A stretch of DNA of 31,681 nucleotides from Candidatus Hydrogenedentota bacterium (GTDB taxonomy: Bacteria; Hydrogenedentota; Hydrogenedentia; Hydrogenedentales; SLHB01), in the NCBI GenBank assembly GCA_035416745.1, contig DAOLNV010000069.1, positions 1 through 31,681 on the forward strand. Direction: 5' to 3'. The notes below the pieces were generated by a model. That model saw only the letters and a program-made list of their open reading frames with translations. It searched no databases and was not told the DNA's origin. The stretch's first letter is position 1, and each line of letters opens with the position of its first letter. The position numbers were made by a program, and so were the translations under genes. This document shows, piece by piece, positions 7,907-15,684 of this stretch.

Positions 7907-9064
7907 TCAGGCCTGGTAATCCTGGAGGAAGGAGGCCTTGAACTCGCCAAAGCGTCCGGCGCGGATTGCCTCGCGCATCGCAGCGGATAAGTGTAGCATA
8001 AAGAAAAGGTTGTGTAAAGTATTCAGCCGAAGCGACAATATCTCACGCGCCATGTACAGGTGCCGCAGATAGGCCCTGCTGTAAGACGCGCACACCGGGC
8101 ACCGGCACGCAGGGTCCAACGGCCCGAAATCGCGCTGGTATTTCTGGTTTCTGATGTTGAGTTTACCCTGCGACGTGAACAGGCAGCCGTTGCGCGCATT
8201 GCGCGTGGGCATGACGCAGTCAAACATGTCCACCCCGCGCTCGACCGCGTCGAGGATGTCCTCCGGCGGCCCAACCCCCATGAGGTAACGGGGCTTTTCC
8301 TCAGGAAGCAGCGGGGCGGTCCATTCCACGGCGCGCACCATGGTTTCCTTGCCTTCGCCCACGCTGACCCCCCCGATGGCGTAGCCCGGAAAATCGAGGG
8401 CCAGGGTGCGTTCGACGCTCTCGCGGCGCAGATGCTCGAACGTGCTGCCCTGGATTATGCCGAACAGCGCTTGATTCGCCGCCTCGCGCTCGACCCAGCG
8501 CTGTCTGCATCGCGCCGCCCACTCGGCGGTCATGCGCATGGACTCCGCCGCCACGTCCTCGCCGACGGGGTACCCCGTGCATTCATCCAGGCACATCATG
8601 ATGTCGGCGCCGATGGCGATCTGCACGTCCACGGCGCTCTCGGGAGTCAGCGTGTGGCGGGAACCGTCAATGTGACTCTGAAACGTTACCCCCTCGGGCA
8701 AGACTGTGCTCAATTCCGCGAGACTGAACAGTTGAAACCCGCCGGAGTCGGTCAAAATGGCCCGGTCCCAGCCCATGAACCGGTGCAATCCGCCCGCGTC
8801 TTCGAGGAGCTCGGTCCCCGGGCGCAAATAGAGGTGGTAAGCGTTGGCGAGAATGATCTGCGCTCCGAGAGCGCGCAGTTCCTCCTGGGTAACGGCTTTT
8901 ACGGACGCCTGCGTGCCCACGGGCATGAACACGGGCGTCTCGACGGGGCCGTGAGGGGTGTGAAGGCGGCCCGCCCGCGCCCCACAGCCCGGGTCCCTGG
9001 CCTCGACTTCGAATGTAACCGCGCAATCCATCGCTCTGCCCGTATTCTGGCCGTGGTTTTCCAC
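7907..9064 (-). CDS. tgt: Queuine/preQ1 tRNA-guanine transglycosylase
   Basis: This 385-residue enzyme exchanges guanine 34 of GUN-anticodon tRNAs for the queuosine precursor preQ1. Visible motifs are DSGGFQ with Asp106, ECTGYP at 151-156, and GVDMFDCVMPTRNARNG with the nucleophile Asp282. The zinc site C-x-C-x2-C-x25-H is complete (Cys320, Cys322, Cys325, His351). The called start is a GTG one base after the stop of the sialidase gene, with AGGGA about 8 bases before it. An ATG at 9031 would remove 11 residues and has a weaker ribosome site. It heads a tgt-yajC-secDF order that is common in bacteria. No other queuosine gene is in the window. Confidence 0.96.
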   Translation of the reverse strand: MENHGQNTGRAMDCAVTFEVEARDPGCGARAGRLHTPHGPVETPVFMPVGTQASVKAVTQEELRALGAQIILANAYHLYLRPGTELLEDAGGLHRFMGWDRAILTDSGGFQLFSLAELSTVLPEGVTFQSHIDGSRHTLTPESAVDVQIAIGADIMMCLDECTGYPVGEDVAAESMRMTAEWAARCRQRWVEREAANQALFGIIQGSTFEHLRRESVERTLALDFPGYAIGGVSVGEGKETMVRAVEWTAPLLPEEKPRYLMGVGPPEDILDAVERGVDMFDCVMPTRNARNGCLFTSQGKLNIRNQKYQRDFGPLDPACRCPVCASYSRAYLRHLYMAREILSLRLNTLHNLFFMLHLSAAMREAIRAGRFGEFKASFLQDYQA

Positions 9065-9065
9065 C

Positions 9066-10199
9066 CTATTCCCTGGGTTTAACGAAATCCTTCTCGAGAA
9101 TGCGGACCTTGACGGGCGGGGCCGGCTTGCCGCCTTCGAGGAAGGTGTAGCGGGTCATCACCCATAACTCGCCCGGGGTGCGTTCGAGAACGTACGGGTA
9201 CGCCAACTGGCCGTTCGGCACGCGCATCAGCACGACGGGCGCTGTCCAGCTCTGGCCGTCATCTTCGGAGAAAGCGATGGACAGCTCTTCGCGGTGGCCG
9301 GGCGCCGGCACTTCATGAGCCTGGCCGCTCCAGAACGAGGTCGTCTTTTCGGCGCCCTCGAGTTTCGAACGGTTCCAGACAAAGACCAGGCGGCCGCTCT
9401 TGAGCCGTTCGACCCAGCCCGGCGCACTGCTGGCATCGATGCCGCTCGGCTTGATGGTCCGCCAATACTTGCCGCCGTCCTCCGAGTAGGCGTACCAGAA
9501 CTGGCCCAATCCCGTGCGGATGAACATGAGGAGCCGTCCATCGCTCAGCGGGGCGACGCACGGCTCGACCGCGCCGTCGTGGTGGCCGTGCCCGCCGAGG
9601 TCGATGACGTTGCCGTGCTGCCAGGATTTGCCTTCGTCGTCCGAGAAGAACGACATGACCACCCAGCGGCACAGGTCCGGATCGAGATGTTCGACCGTGG
9701 CCACCAACCGGCCCGACTCGAGCTGGATGAAGCCCATGAAATCGGCGTTGTAGCCCGGCAACAGCTGCTGTTTATCGGTCCAGGTCTTTCCGCCGTCGGT
9801 GCTGCGGATGGCCCAAAGTTCCAGGCGGCACTCGGGATTCGGTGCGGCCTTCTCGTCGTTCCAACTGAAAACGTAGTTGGTGAAATCAAGATACGCCACG
9901 ACGACGGTCCCGTTGCGGGTCTGCAGAAACTGGCCGGGGTGGCCGCCGTAGTTGATGTCGAGCCCCGGAGTAATCTCGCCGCTGACGTCCTCCCACGTCG
10001 AACCGCCGTCGGTACTCTTGCGCAACACGTTTCTGTCGATGACCAGCAGCGTGCCGTCGTCGAGCTGCTCGAACGGGCCGTTGTAGGGAAGCTCGAGCGT
10101 CTGGCACAGCGGATTCAGCCACAGCGCCGGTTCCTGGGCGGCAGCCGCCCCCGCAACGCCTGTCACCGTTGCCAACACACACAGCATGACCTCTCGCAT
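9066..10199 (-). CDS. Secreted BNR-repeat (sialidase-like) glycosidase
   Basis: This 377-residue protein has a Sec signal peptide (hydrophobic 5-21, probable cleavage after Ala21, AAAA-QEP). It is a six-bladed propeller of the sialidase/neuraminidase superfamily. Five Asp-boxes of the S-x-D-x-G-x-x-W type are visible, starting at Ser62, Ser133, Ser186, Ser239 and Ser311. Proteins of this kind release sialic acid or related sugars outside the cytoplasm, though many family members have other or unknown substrates. The ATG at 10199 is chosen over longer in-frame extensions because GGAGGT sits 8 bases upstream and the signal peptide begins there. Its stop codon is one base from the tgt start, an odd partner for a housekeeping operon. 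Confidence 0.85.
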   Translation of the reverse strand: MREVMLCVLATVTGVAGAAAAQEPALWLNPLCQTLELPYNGPFEQLDDGTLLVIDRNVLRKSTDGGSTWEDVSGEITPGLDINYGGHPGQFLQTRNGTVVVAYLDFTNYVFSWNDEKAAPNPECRLELWAIRSTDGGKTWTDKQQLLPGYNADFMGFIQLESGRLVATVEHLDPDLCRWVVMSFFSDDEGKSWQHGNVIDLGGHGHHDGAVEPCVAPLSDGRLLMFIRTGLGQFWYAYSEDGGKYWRTIKPSGIDASSAPGWVERLKSGRLVFVWNRSKLEGAEKTTSFWSGQAHEVPAPGHREELSIAFSEDDGQSWTAPVVLMRVPNGQLAYPYVLERTPGELWVMTRYTFLEGGKPAPPVKVRILEKDFVKPRE

Positions 10200-10303
10200 A
10201 ACAAATACCTCCGGTAAACGCTTATGCCTTCGCCGAAACCGAGACCCTGTGGTACAGGAATCCGGGACGGGCCCGTCTGGCTCCGAACGCCGCTCGCCCC
10301 GGG

Positions 10304-11101
10304 TCAATCCCCGCAACCTCTGCCGGGGTTTCCCGGCGGACGGGAACCGGCCTCGGTTCTGCCCAAATGCCACAGTTTCGCGTATTTCATGAAAACCGAG
10401 AAGGCGCCGAGCATGCTGAGCACGGCGCCGTGGTATCCGTCAAGAAATCCCCTCCGAATGACGTACATCTTGAGGAAGCGCGATGCGGGGCGGAGCGTCA
10501 GATCGAACAGCGACGCGCGTTTGCCCTTCTCGAAAAGGTCCTCGGCGCCCCACGTGGTGAATCGCTGAAACGTCTCGAAATACTCGTCGAAATCACGGTA
10601 GGTGTCGTGATACATCACCTCGTCGAGCCGGCCCATGGTTCCGTCGACCACGACCTTCGAATGGACGCGGCGGTCGAGGTAGCGGCCCTTCTTCGTGCGA
10701 AACAGCCGCACATTGTAGTCGCGCTCCCATCCGCAACGCCGCATCAAGCGGCCCATGAAATAAGACATCCGCTTCACGTCGTACCCGTCGCAACTGCCGG
10801 GGTCCTTGATGACTTCCTGGATGCGCGCCGCCAGTTCGGGCGAGACCCATTCGTCGGCGTCCAGGACGAGGGTCCACTCGGTTTCGATCTGCGGGATAGC
10901 CCAATTGCGCTGAGCGGCCGCGTTCACGTATTCGTGAGCACAGACGTGCTCGGTATATTCCCGCGCGACCGCGTCAGACCCGTCGGTGGTCTTCGGGTCG
11001 ATCACACAGAAGATGTCGTTTGCCCACTGGACGCTCTCGAGACAGCGCGCCAGGCGGTCTCCCGCGTTTGGCACCAGAGTAAGGACAGTCAGGTCATGCA
11101 C
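10304..11101 (-). CDS. Family 2 glycosyltransferase, WaaE/KdtX-like
   Basis: This 265-residue cytoplasmic or membrane-associated enzyme has the GT-A fold of family 2 glycosyltransferases. The N-terminus carries the nucleotide-sugar region (LTLVPNAGDRLARCLESV, then DIFCVIDPKTTDGS at 29-42) and the metal-binding LVLDADEW with Asp81 and Asp83. The Arg-rich middle and the amphipathic C-terminus (FLKMYVIRRGFLDGYHGAV) match the WaaE/KdtX group, which adds sugars to the lipopolysaccharide inner core. The start is a GTG with GAGGAA about 8 bases upstream; the upstream in-frame extension has no family resemblance. It precedes the sialidase by 104 bases on the same strand. The donor and acceptor sugars are unknown. 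Confidence 0.85.
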   Translation of the reverse strand: MHDLTVLTLVPNAGDRLARCLESVQWANDIFCVIDPKTTDGSDAVAREYTEHVCAHEYVNAAAQRNWAIPQIETEWTLVLDADEWVSPELAARIQEVIKDPGSCDGYDVKRMSYFMGRLMRRCGWERDYNVRLFRTKKGRYLDRRVHSKVVVDGTMGRLDEVMYHDTYRDFDEYFETFQRFTTWGAEDLFEKGKRASLFDLTLRPASRFLKMYVIRRGFLDGYHGAVLSMLGAFSVFMKYAKLWHLGRTEAGSRPPGNPGRGCGD

Positions 11102-11159
11102 GTGCTCGTTCCTCGGCCAAGGTTTCTGCGAATGCCCATTGTAGTGCAGCCGAAACGCC

Positions 11160-11354
11160 TCAATCCACCGGGGGCGCCTTCCCTCTGCGGGGCTTGCGCC
11201 GGCCTGACAGGACGGGTGCCGGCGGGGGTGCGTCCGCGAAGCCTTCATGGCGGTGCAGGGAACCATGGCGGACGCCGCCGGTTCCGTGTTCGATAACCGC
11301 TTTGGCCGCCACCGGATCTTTGGGTCCCTTGGACCGTTTGTGACCCTTGGGCAT
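11160..11354 (-). CDS. Doubtful small basic hypothetical protein
   Basis: A 64-residue frame lies in the 301-base space between the acetolactate synthase stop and the glycosyltransferase start, on the same strand. It begins MPKGHKRSKGPKDP, is rich in Lys, Arg, Pro and Gly, has no membrane helix and resembles no family I know. An AGGG is 8 bases before the ATG. Its spacing to both neighbours (48 and 58 bases) would fit an operon, but GC-rich intergenic DNA often holds such frames. If it is not real, the space holds nothing that I can identify. Confidence 0.3.
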   Translation of the reverse strand: MPKGHKRSKGPKDPVAAKAVIEHGTGGVRHGSLHRHEGFADAPPPAPVLSGRRKPRRGKAPPVD

Positions 11355-11402
11355 GGGCAACCCTGGTACGGCGCGGCGCAGTGCACGTCACGGCCGCGTC
11401 TC

Positions 11403-13247
11403 TCAGAACAACTCGGGGATTCTCATCATGTCGGTTTCTTCGGTTCGCTGTTCTTTGGGGGGCGTTTCGCGCGGGACAATGAATTCGCCGGTGATCATCT
11501 CTCCGTAGCCCAGCCCGGGGCCGACCATCGGGAACACTTTGGCGTACGGATCGATCATGACCTCGAGGAGCGCCGGGCCGTTGTGGGTCACGAACTTTTT
11601 CAGCACCTTCTTCATGTCGGTGCGTTTGGTGAGGCGCTGGGCAAAGGTGAAACCGTCCGCCTCGGCGGCTTTAACGAAATCTTTCCGGTGAAGGGACTTG
11701 TCGGTGCCCGAGTAACGCTCGCCGAAGTACATGGACTGCCATTGCCGCACCATGCCGTCGCCGAGATTGTTCAGAAGCAGTATTTTGACCGGCACATTGT
11801 AGGTGGTGAGCGTCTCGAGCTCGCCCAGGTTCATCCGGATACTGCCGTCGCCGTCGATATCGATAACGGTTCGGCCGGGAGACGCCACCTGCGCGCCGAT
11901 AGATGCGGGCAGCCCAAATCCCATGGTGCCCATGCTGCCCGAGGTGATGAAGGAACGGGGATGGTGCAGCCGGCAATACTGGGCGGACCACATCTGATGC
12001 TGGCCCACTCCCGTGCACACGATGGCTTCGCCCTGGGTGATCTCGTTGAGAAACTCGATCACCTCGTACGGCTGAATCAGCTTGCTTTCGCGGTCATAGT
12101 TGAGGTGGTGCTTCTTCTTCAGCACATTAACGTAGTTCACCCATCTCGAGAAATCCTTCTTGAAGCGCCTGCCGTGGGCGAGCAGGTCCTGAAGGGCCTG
12201 TTTGGCGCAGCCGACGTGCGCCCAATCGACCGCCTTCACCTTTCCAATCTCGGCAGCGTCGATGTCGATGTGCGCCATGTGCTTGGCTCTGGGCGCAAAT
12301 GCGTCCACCTTGCCCGCTACGCGGTCGTCGAACCGCGCGCCGACGGCCAGCAGAAAGTCGCAGTCCTCGACGGCGTAGTTGGCGTACGCCGTGCCGTGCA
12401 TTCCGAGCATGTGAAGAGAGAGTTCGTCGGCCGTATCCATGCTGCCGATCCCCATCAAGGTGGTGACGACGGGGATGTTGAAGCGTTTTGCGAACTTTCG
12501 AAGTTCCATGGCGGCGTTGGCGGTTATGACGCCTCCCCCGGCGTAGATCAGGGGCCGGGCACTGCCTTCGAGCATCTTGAAAAACTTGGCGGCATGCTCC
12601 TTTGAAATGCGCGAAGCACTCAGTGCGGCCATCCGCTGCTCGTACCCGCGGAAGGTCAGGTATCCGGCGCCTTTGAAGGGCTGGACGGCGTTCTGCACGT
12701 CTTTCGGCACATCGACGACAACGGGTCCGGGCCTCCCGCTGCGGGCGAGCTTGAACGCCGTGCGCATGGTCTCTTCAAGTTTGCCGGGGTCTTTGCACAA
12801 GAACACGTGTTTCGAACACGCGCTCATGATATTGAATACCGGCGCTTCCTGGAACGCATCGCTTCCAATGGCCGCGCAGGGCACCTGCCCGCTGATCATG
12901 ACTACGGGAATGGAATCCGCCATGCAGTCGCGAATGGGGGTCACGGTATTTGTCGCGCCGGGACCCGACGTAACCATGAGCACGCCCACCTTGCCGCTGG
13001 CCCGGGCATACCCCGCCGCCATGAACCCCGCCCCCTGTTCGTTTGCCGGCACGATAAGCCGGATCTGTTCTTTTGCGTTCCGCATCTGGTTGTAGCGGAA
13101 GATGGCGTCGTACGTTGGCAAAATGGCGCCGCCGCTATAGCCGAATATGGTGTCGACCCCTTCGTCCGCGCACACCTGAATGATGGTCTCGGCGCCGCTC
13201 ATCTCGGCGCCGGCGAGTTTGTGTGTGCGGTTTCTTGCGGTGCTCAT
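11403..13247 (-). CDS. ilvB: Acetolactate synthase large subunit (biosynthetic type)
   Basis: This 614-residue thiamine-diphosphate enzyme condenses two pyruvates to acetolactate, or pyruvate and 2-oxobutyrate to acetohydroxybutyrate, the first common step of valine, leucine and isoleucine synthesis. The catalytic Glu70 lies in PANEQGAGFMAAGYARASG, and the cofactor motif GDGSIRMN is near residue 464, followed by NNLGDGMVRQWQ; the RQW segment is typical of anabolic forms. The C-terminus has the usual PMVGPG and then about 30 extra polar residues. The ATG at 13247 has GGGAG 8 bases upstream; the frame is open 27 codons further up without family similarity. No regulatory small subunit (ilvN) is adjacent. 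It follows rpsA on the same strand. Confidence 0.93.
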   Translation of the reverse strand: MSTARNRTHKLAGAEMSGAETIIQVCADEGVDTIFGYSGGAILPTYDAIFRYNQMRNAKEQIRLIVPANEQGAGFMAAGYARASGKVGVLMVTSGPGATNTVTPIRDCMADSIPVVMISGQVPCAAIGSDAFQEAPVFNIMSACSKHVFLCKDPGKLEETMRTAFKLARSGRPGPVVVDVPKDVQNAVQPFKGAGYLTFRGYEQRMAALSASRISKEHAAKFFKMLEGSARPLIYAGGGVITANAAMELRKFAKRFNIPVVTTLMGIGSMDTADELSLHMLGMHGTAYANYAVEDCDFLLAVGARFDDRVAGKVDAFAPRAKHMAHIDIDAAEIGKVKAVDWAHVGCAKQALQDLLAHGRRFKKDFSRWVNYVNVLKKKHHLNYDRESKLIQPYEVIEFLNEITQGEAIVCTGVGQHQMWSAQYCRLHHPRSFITSGSMGTMGFGLPASIGAQVASPGRTVIDIDGDGSIRMNLGELETLTTYNVPVKILLLNNLGDGMVRQWQSMYFGERYSGTDKSLHRKDFVKAAEADGFTFAQRLTKRTDMKKVLKKFVTHNGPALLEVMIDPYAKVFPMVGPGLGYGEMITGEFIVPRETPPKEQRTEETDMMRIPELF

Positions 13248-13426
13248 ATGGTGCTCCCTGAATCGCGCCAGGAACTCTGTCCTCGCGCACGGTTCTGAAT
13301 CATTCAGGAGACCGGCGTCCCCTGTCATTAGTTACGTTACGCTGTTTTCCGATACGCCGCGGAACGGCGCGTGCCGTCCGCCCGGCCCCGGGCCGGACCT
13401 GTGTCAAGATAGCGTGCCCATATGCG

Positions 13427-13457
13427 AAAAGAGCGCCGTACCGCGGCACAACGCTCT
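13427..13457 (-). terminator. Probable terminator of rpsA
   Basis: On the minus strand AGAGCG (13457-13452) pairs with CGCTCT (13435-13430), with an inner GCCG/CGGC pairing in the loop, followed by three further T. It starts 36 bases after the rpsA stop codon and before the acetolactate synthase gene. The T-run is short, so termination may be partial. Confidence 0.45.
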
Positions 13458-13493
13458 CTCGGATTACGATTGGGCAACCATCCCGAACAAAGG

Positions 13494-15416
13494 TCAGGAT
13501 TCCTTGGTGTTTTCCTCTTCAACAGCGGAAGGTTCCGCGCCGGAGTCGGTCTCGGCCGGGGCTTCCGCCGAAGGCTCTGGCTGCGAGGCCTGCGGGGCGC
13601 CCGCGCTATCCTCTTTCAGCAGTTCATTGGCCGCCTCGCTGGGGTCCAGCGCGCCACGCAACAGCGATTTGGGCACGGCGTCGCCCAGAACCTCGCCTAT
13701 ACTCACCGATGCGGTGCCGCTGGCGGCGTACTCGGACGTGATGCCCTGCTCGATGTCGCGCTTGTATTCACGGATGCTCAGGCCGATCTTGCGCTCGACC
13801 GGATCGATGCTGATGACTTTCGCCAGCACGGTATCCCCTACATTGAGGACCTCCTCCGGCTTTTGAACGCGCTCATCGGACAACTCGCTCACGTGAATCA
13901 GACCCTCGACCCCGTTGTCGAGCTTCGCGAACGCGCCGAAACTCACCAGCTTGGCGATCTCGACTTCCACGTGGGCGCCGATAGGCGTCCGTTCGACGAC
14001 AGACTGCCACGGATCCGATTCAAGCTGTTTCAGGCCGACACTGATCTTCTCGTTGTTGGGGTCGATGCTGAGAATCTTCACCCGGATCTGCTGACCGCGC
14101 TCGAGCATCTCGGACGGGTGGTTCACCTTCTTCGTCCAGGAAATATCGCTCACGTGCAGCAGCGCGTCGATCCCCTCCTCGATTTCGACAAACGCGCCAT
14201 AATCGGTGAGGTTGCGGACGGTCCCCGTAACCGTCGAATTGACCGGGTACCGCTCCTCAATTTCGCGCCACGGGTTCGGCAGCGTCTGCTTGAGACCCAA
14301 CGCGATCTTCTCCGCTTCGGGATCCACGTTGAGCACCATTACGTCGACTTGCTGATCGAGACTCATCACCTCGTTGGGATGCCGCACGCGGCGGGTCCAG
14401 CTCATTTCGCTGACGTGGACCATGCCCTCGATCCCATCCTCGAGCTGGACGAACGCGCCGTAGTCGGTCATGCTGACCACTCTCCCGCGCACGACGCCGC
14501 CGATGGGATAGCGGTCGGTCGCGGTCTTCCACGGATTCTCGGTCTTCTGCTTCAGACCCAGGCTTATGCGCTCCGAATCGGGGTCGAAGTTCAACACCAT
14601 CACCTGAATCTTGTCGCCGACGGAGACCACCTGCGACGGGTGTTTCACCCGGCCCCAGGACATGTCGGTCACGTGCAACAGGCCGTCGATGCCGCCAACG
14701 TCAACAAACGCCCCGAAATCGGTGATGTTCTTGACTTCGCCCGGGATGATCTGTCCGACCTCGATGGTCGACAACAGTCTGGCCTTCTCGCCCGCGCGCT
14801 GCTCTTCGAGGAGCTTGCGGCGGCTGACCACCACGTTGCGGCGCCGTTTCGTCAGCTTGATGATCTTGACTTCCATCGTAGCGCCAATGAAGCGGTCGAG
14901 GTCGCTCGTGGGCCGCCAGGTCAACTGGCTGGCCGGCATGAACGCGTCCACGCCGATGTCCACCTTGAGGCCACCTTTCACCCGGCGAACGATTCGGCCT
15001 TCGATGACCCCGTCGCGCTCATAGACTTCCTGGATATGCGCCCAGTTCTTTATTTTGTCGGCCTTGGTCTTCGACAGGACCGGCATCCCGTCGTCGTCTT
15101 CGGGTTGCTCGATATACACGTCAAATTCTTCGCCGATGATGATGCTCGACGGGTCAGGGAATTCATAGATGGGGATCGCCCCCTCGCTCTTGTACCCGAT
15201 GTCGACCAGCACGAAATCGTCTGTCGTCTCTACAATCCGGCCGCGTACGACCTCCCCCTCTTTGAAGCTGGCGATCGACTTGTCATAGAAAGCCTCCATC
15301 TGCTCTATCGAGAAGGTTTCCATGCCCTCGTCGGGGTTTTCGACGGCCTGGGCCGCGTCCATCGCCGTTTGCTGCACCTCTTGTGCATCCGTGGGTTGTT
15401 TCCGTTCTTCTGCCAT
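13494..15416 (-). CDS. rpsA: 30S ribosomal protein S1
   Basis: This 640-residue protein carries six S1 (OB-fold) RNA-binding repeats. They begin at about residues 54, 136, 222, 307, 394 and 481; the last four share the pattern G-x-V-x-x-x-T-D-(F/Y)-GAFV...LLHVSD(M/I)SW. S1 brings mRNA to the 30S subunit. The protein is longer than the 557-residue E. coli form because of an N-terminal Gln/Glu-rich stretch of about 50 residues and an acidic, Ala/Pro/Glu-rich tail of about 60 residues. The nearest purine-rich sequence, AAAGGA, is about 13 bases from the ATG, so there is no well-placed Shine-Dalgarno; rpsA leaders in other bacteria are also unusual. A promoter and a leader hairpin precede it. Confidence 0.96.
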   Translation of the reverse strand: MAEERKQPTDAQEVQQTAMDAAQAVENPDEGMETFSIEQMEAFYDKSIASFKEGEVVRGRIVETTDDFVLVDIGYKSEGAIPIYEFPDPSSIIIGEEFDVYIEQPEDDDGMPVLSKTKADKIKNWAHIQEVYERDGVIEGRIVRRVKGGLKVDIGVDAFMPASQLTWRPTSDLDRFIGATMEVKIIKLTKRRRNVVVSRRKLLEEQRAGEKARLLSTIEVGQIIPGEVKNITDFGAFVDVGGIDGLLHVTDMSWGRVKHPSQVVSVGDKIQVMVLNFDPDSERISLGLKQKTENPWKTATDRYPIGGVVRGRVVSMTDYGAFVQLEDGIEGMVHVSEMSWTRRVRHPNEVMSLDQQVDVMVLNVDPEAEKIALGLKQTLPNPWREIEERYPVNSTVTGTVRNLTDYGAFVEIEEGIDALLHVSDISWTKKVNHPSEMLERGQQIRVKILSIDPNNEKISVGLKQLESDPWQSVVERTPIGAHVEVEIAKLVSFGAFAKLDNGVEGLIHVSELSDERVQKPEEVLNVGDTVLAKVISIDPVERKIGLSIREYKRDIEQGITSEYAASGTASVSIGEVLGDAVPKSLLRGALDPSEAANELLKEDSAGAPQASQPEPSAEAPAETDSGAEPSAVEEENTKES

Positions 15417-15447
15417 TGTTTCTACAACGTCCTTTCGTCGTGAATTT

Positions 15448-15464
15448 GCCCATCGCAGATGGGC
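15448..15464 (-). promoter_or_regulatory. Leader hairpin in the rpsA 5' untranslated region
   Basis: A perfect seven-base-pair stem (gcccatc at 15448-15454, gatgggc at 15458-15464) closes a three-base loop. If the promoter at 15474-15503 is right, the transcript starts near 15467, which puts this hairpin at its extreme 5' end and about 31 bases before the ATG. It could protect the RNA end or be an autoregulatory S1 binding element; neither is shown. Confidence 0.45.
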
Positions 15465-15473
15465 AGATCCACA

Positions 15474-15503
15474 AGTTTAGCAAGAAACGGGAAGAGCGGT
15501 CAA
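15474..15503 (-). promoter_or_regulatory. Sigma70-type promoter of rpsA
   Basis: On the minus strand TTGACC (15503-15498, five of six consensus) is separated by 18 bases from TAAACT (15479-15474, four of six), with the predicted start near 15467 and a leader of about 50 bases to the rpsA ATG. Confidence 0.5.
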
Positions 15504-15621
15504 ATCGAACACGCGCCGTCCTTTAGCGCATACCGGGCCCAAGAATGGGCCACCCACCCGGCCCCGCCGGGTTTCAGCGGTTTGCGCAAACACGGTTCGG
15601 CCGCGGGGCCTCGAAGCAAAT

Positions 15622-15648
15622 GCCCCCCGCGAGCAGGACGCGGAGGGC
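15622..15648 (-). terminator. Probable terminator of the SUMF1-domain lipoprotein gene
   Basis: On the minus strand GCCCTCCGCG (15648-15639) pairs over ten positions, one of them a U-G wobble, with CGCGGGGGGC (15631-15622) around a seven-base loop. It begins 36 bases after the stop. Only ATTTG follows, so the T-tract is poor. Confidence 0.4.
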
Positions 15649-15684
15649 ATGGTTTCCTATCGGATATGTCGCGTGCTGTTCCTG

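Noticed and set aside
13382..13396. GC palindrome ccggccccgggccgg as a terminator
   Set aside because: No T-run follows on either strand; the nearby stem at 13430-13457 is the better terminator candidate.
13422..15443. A 673-codon plus-strand frame opposite rpsA
   Set aside because: It is an antisense shadow of six conserved S1 repeats with no recognisable domain.
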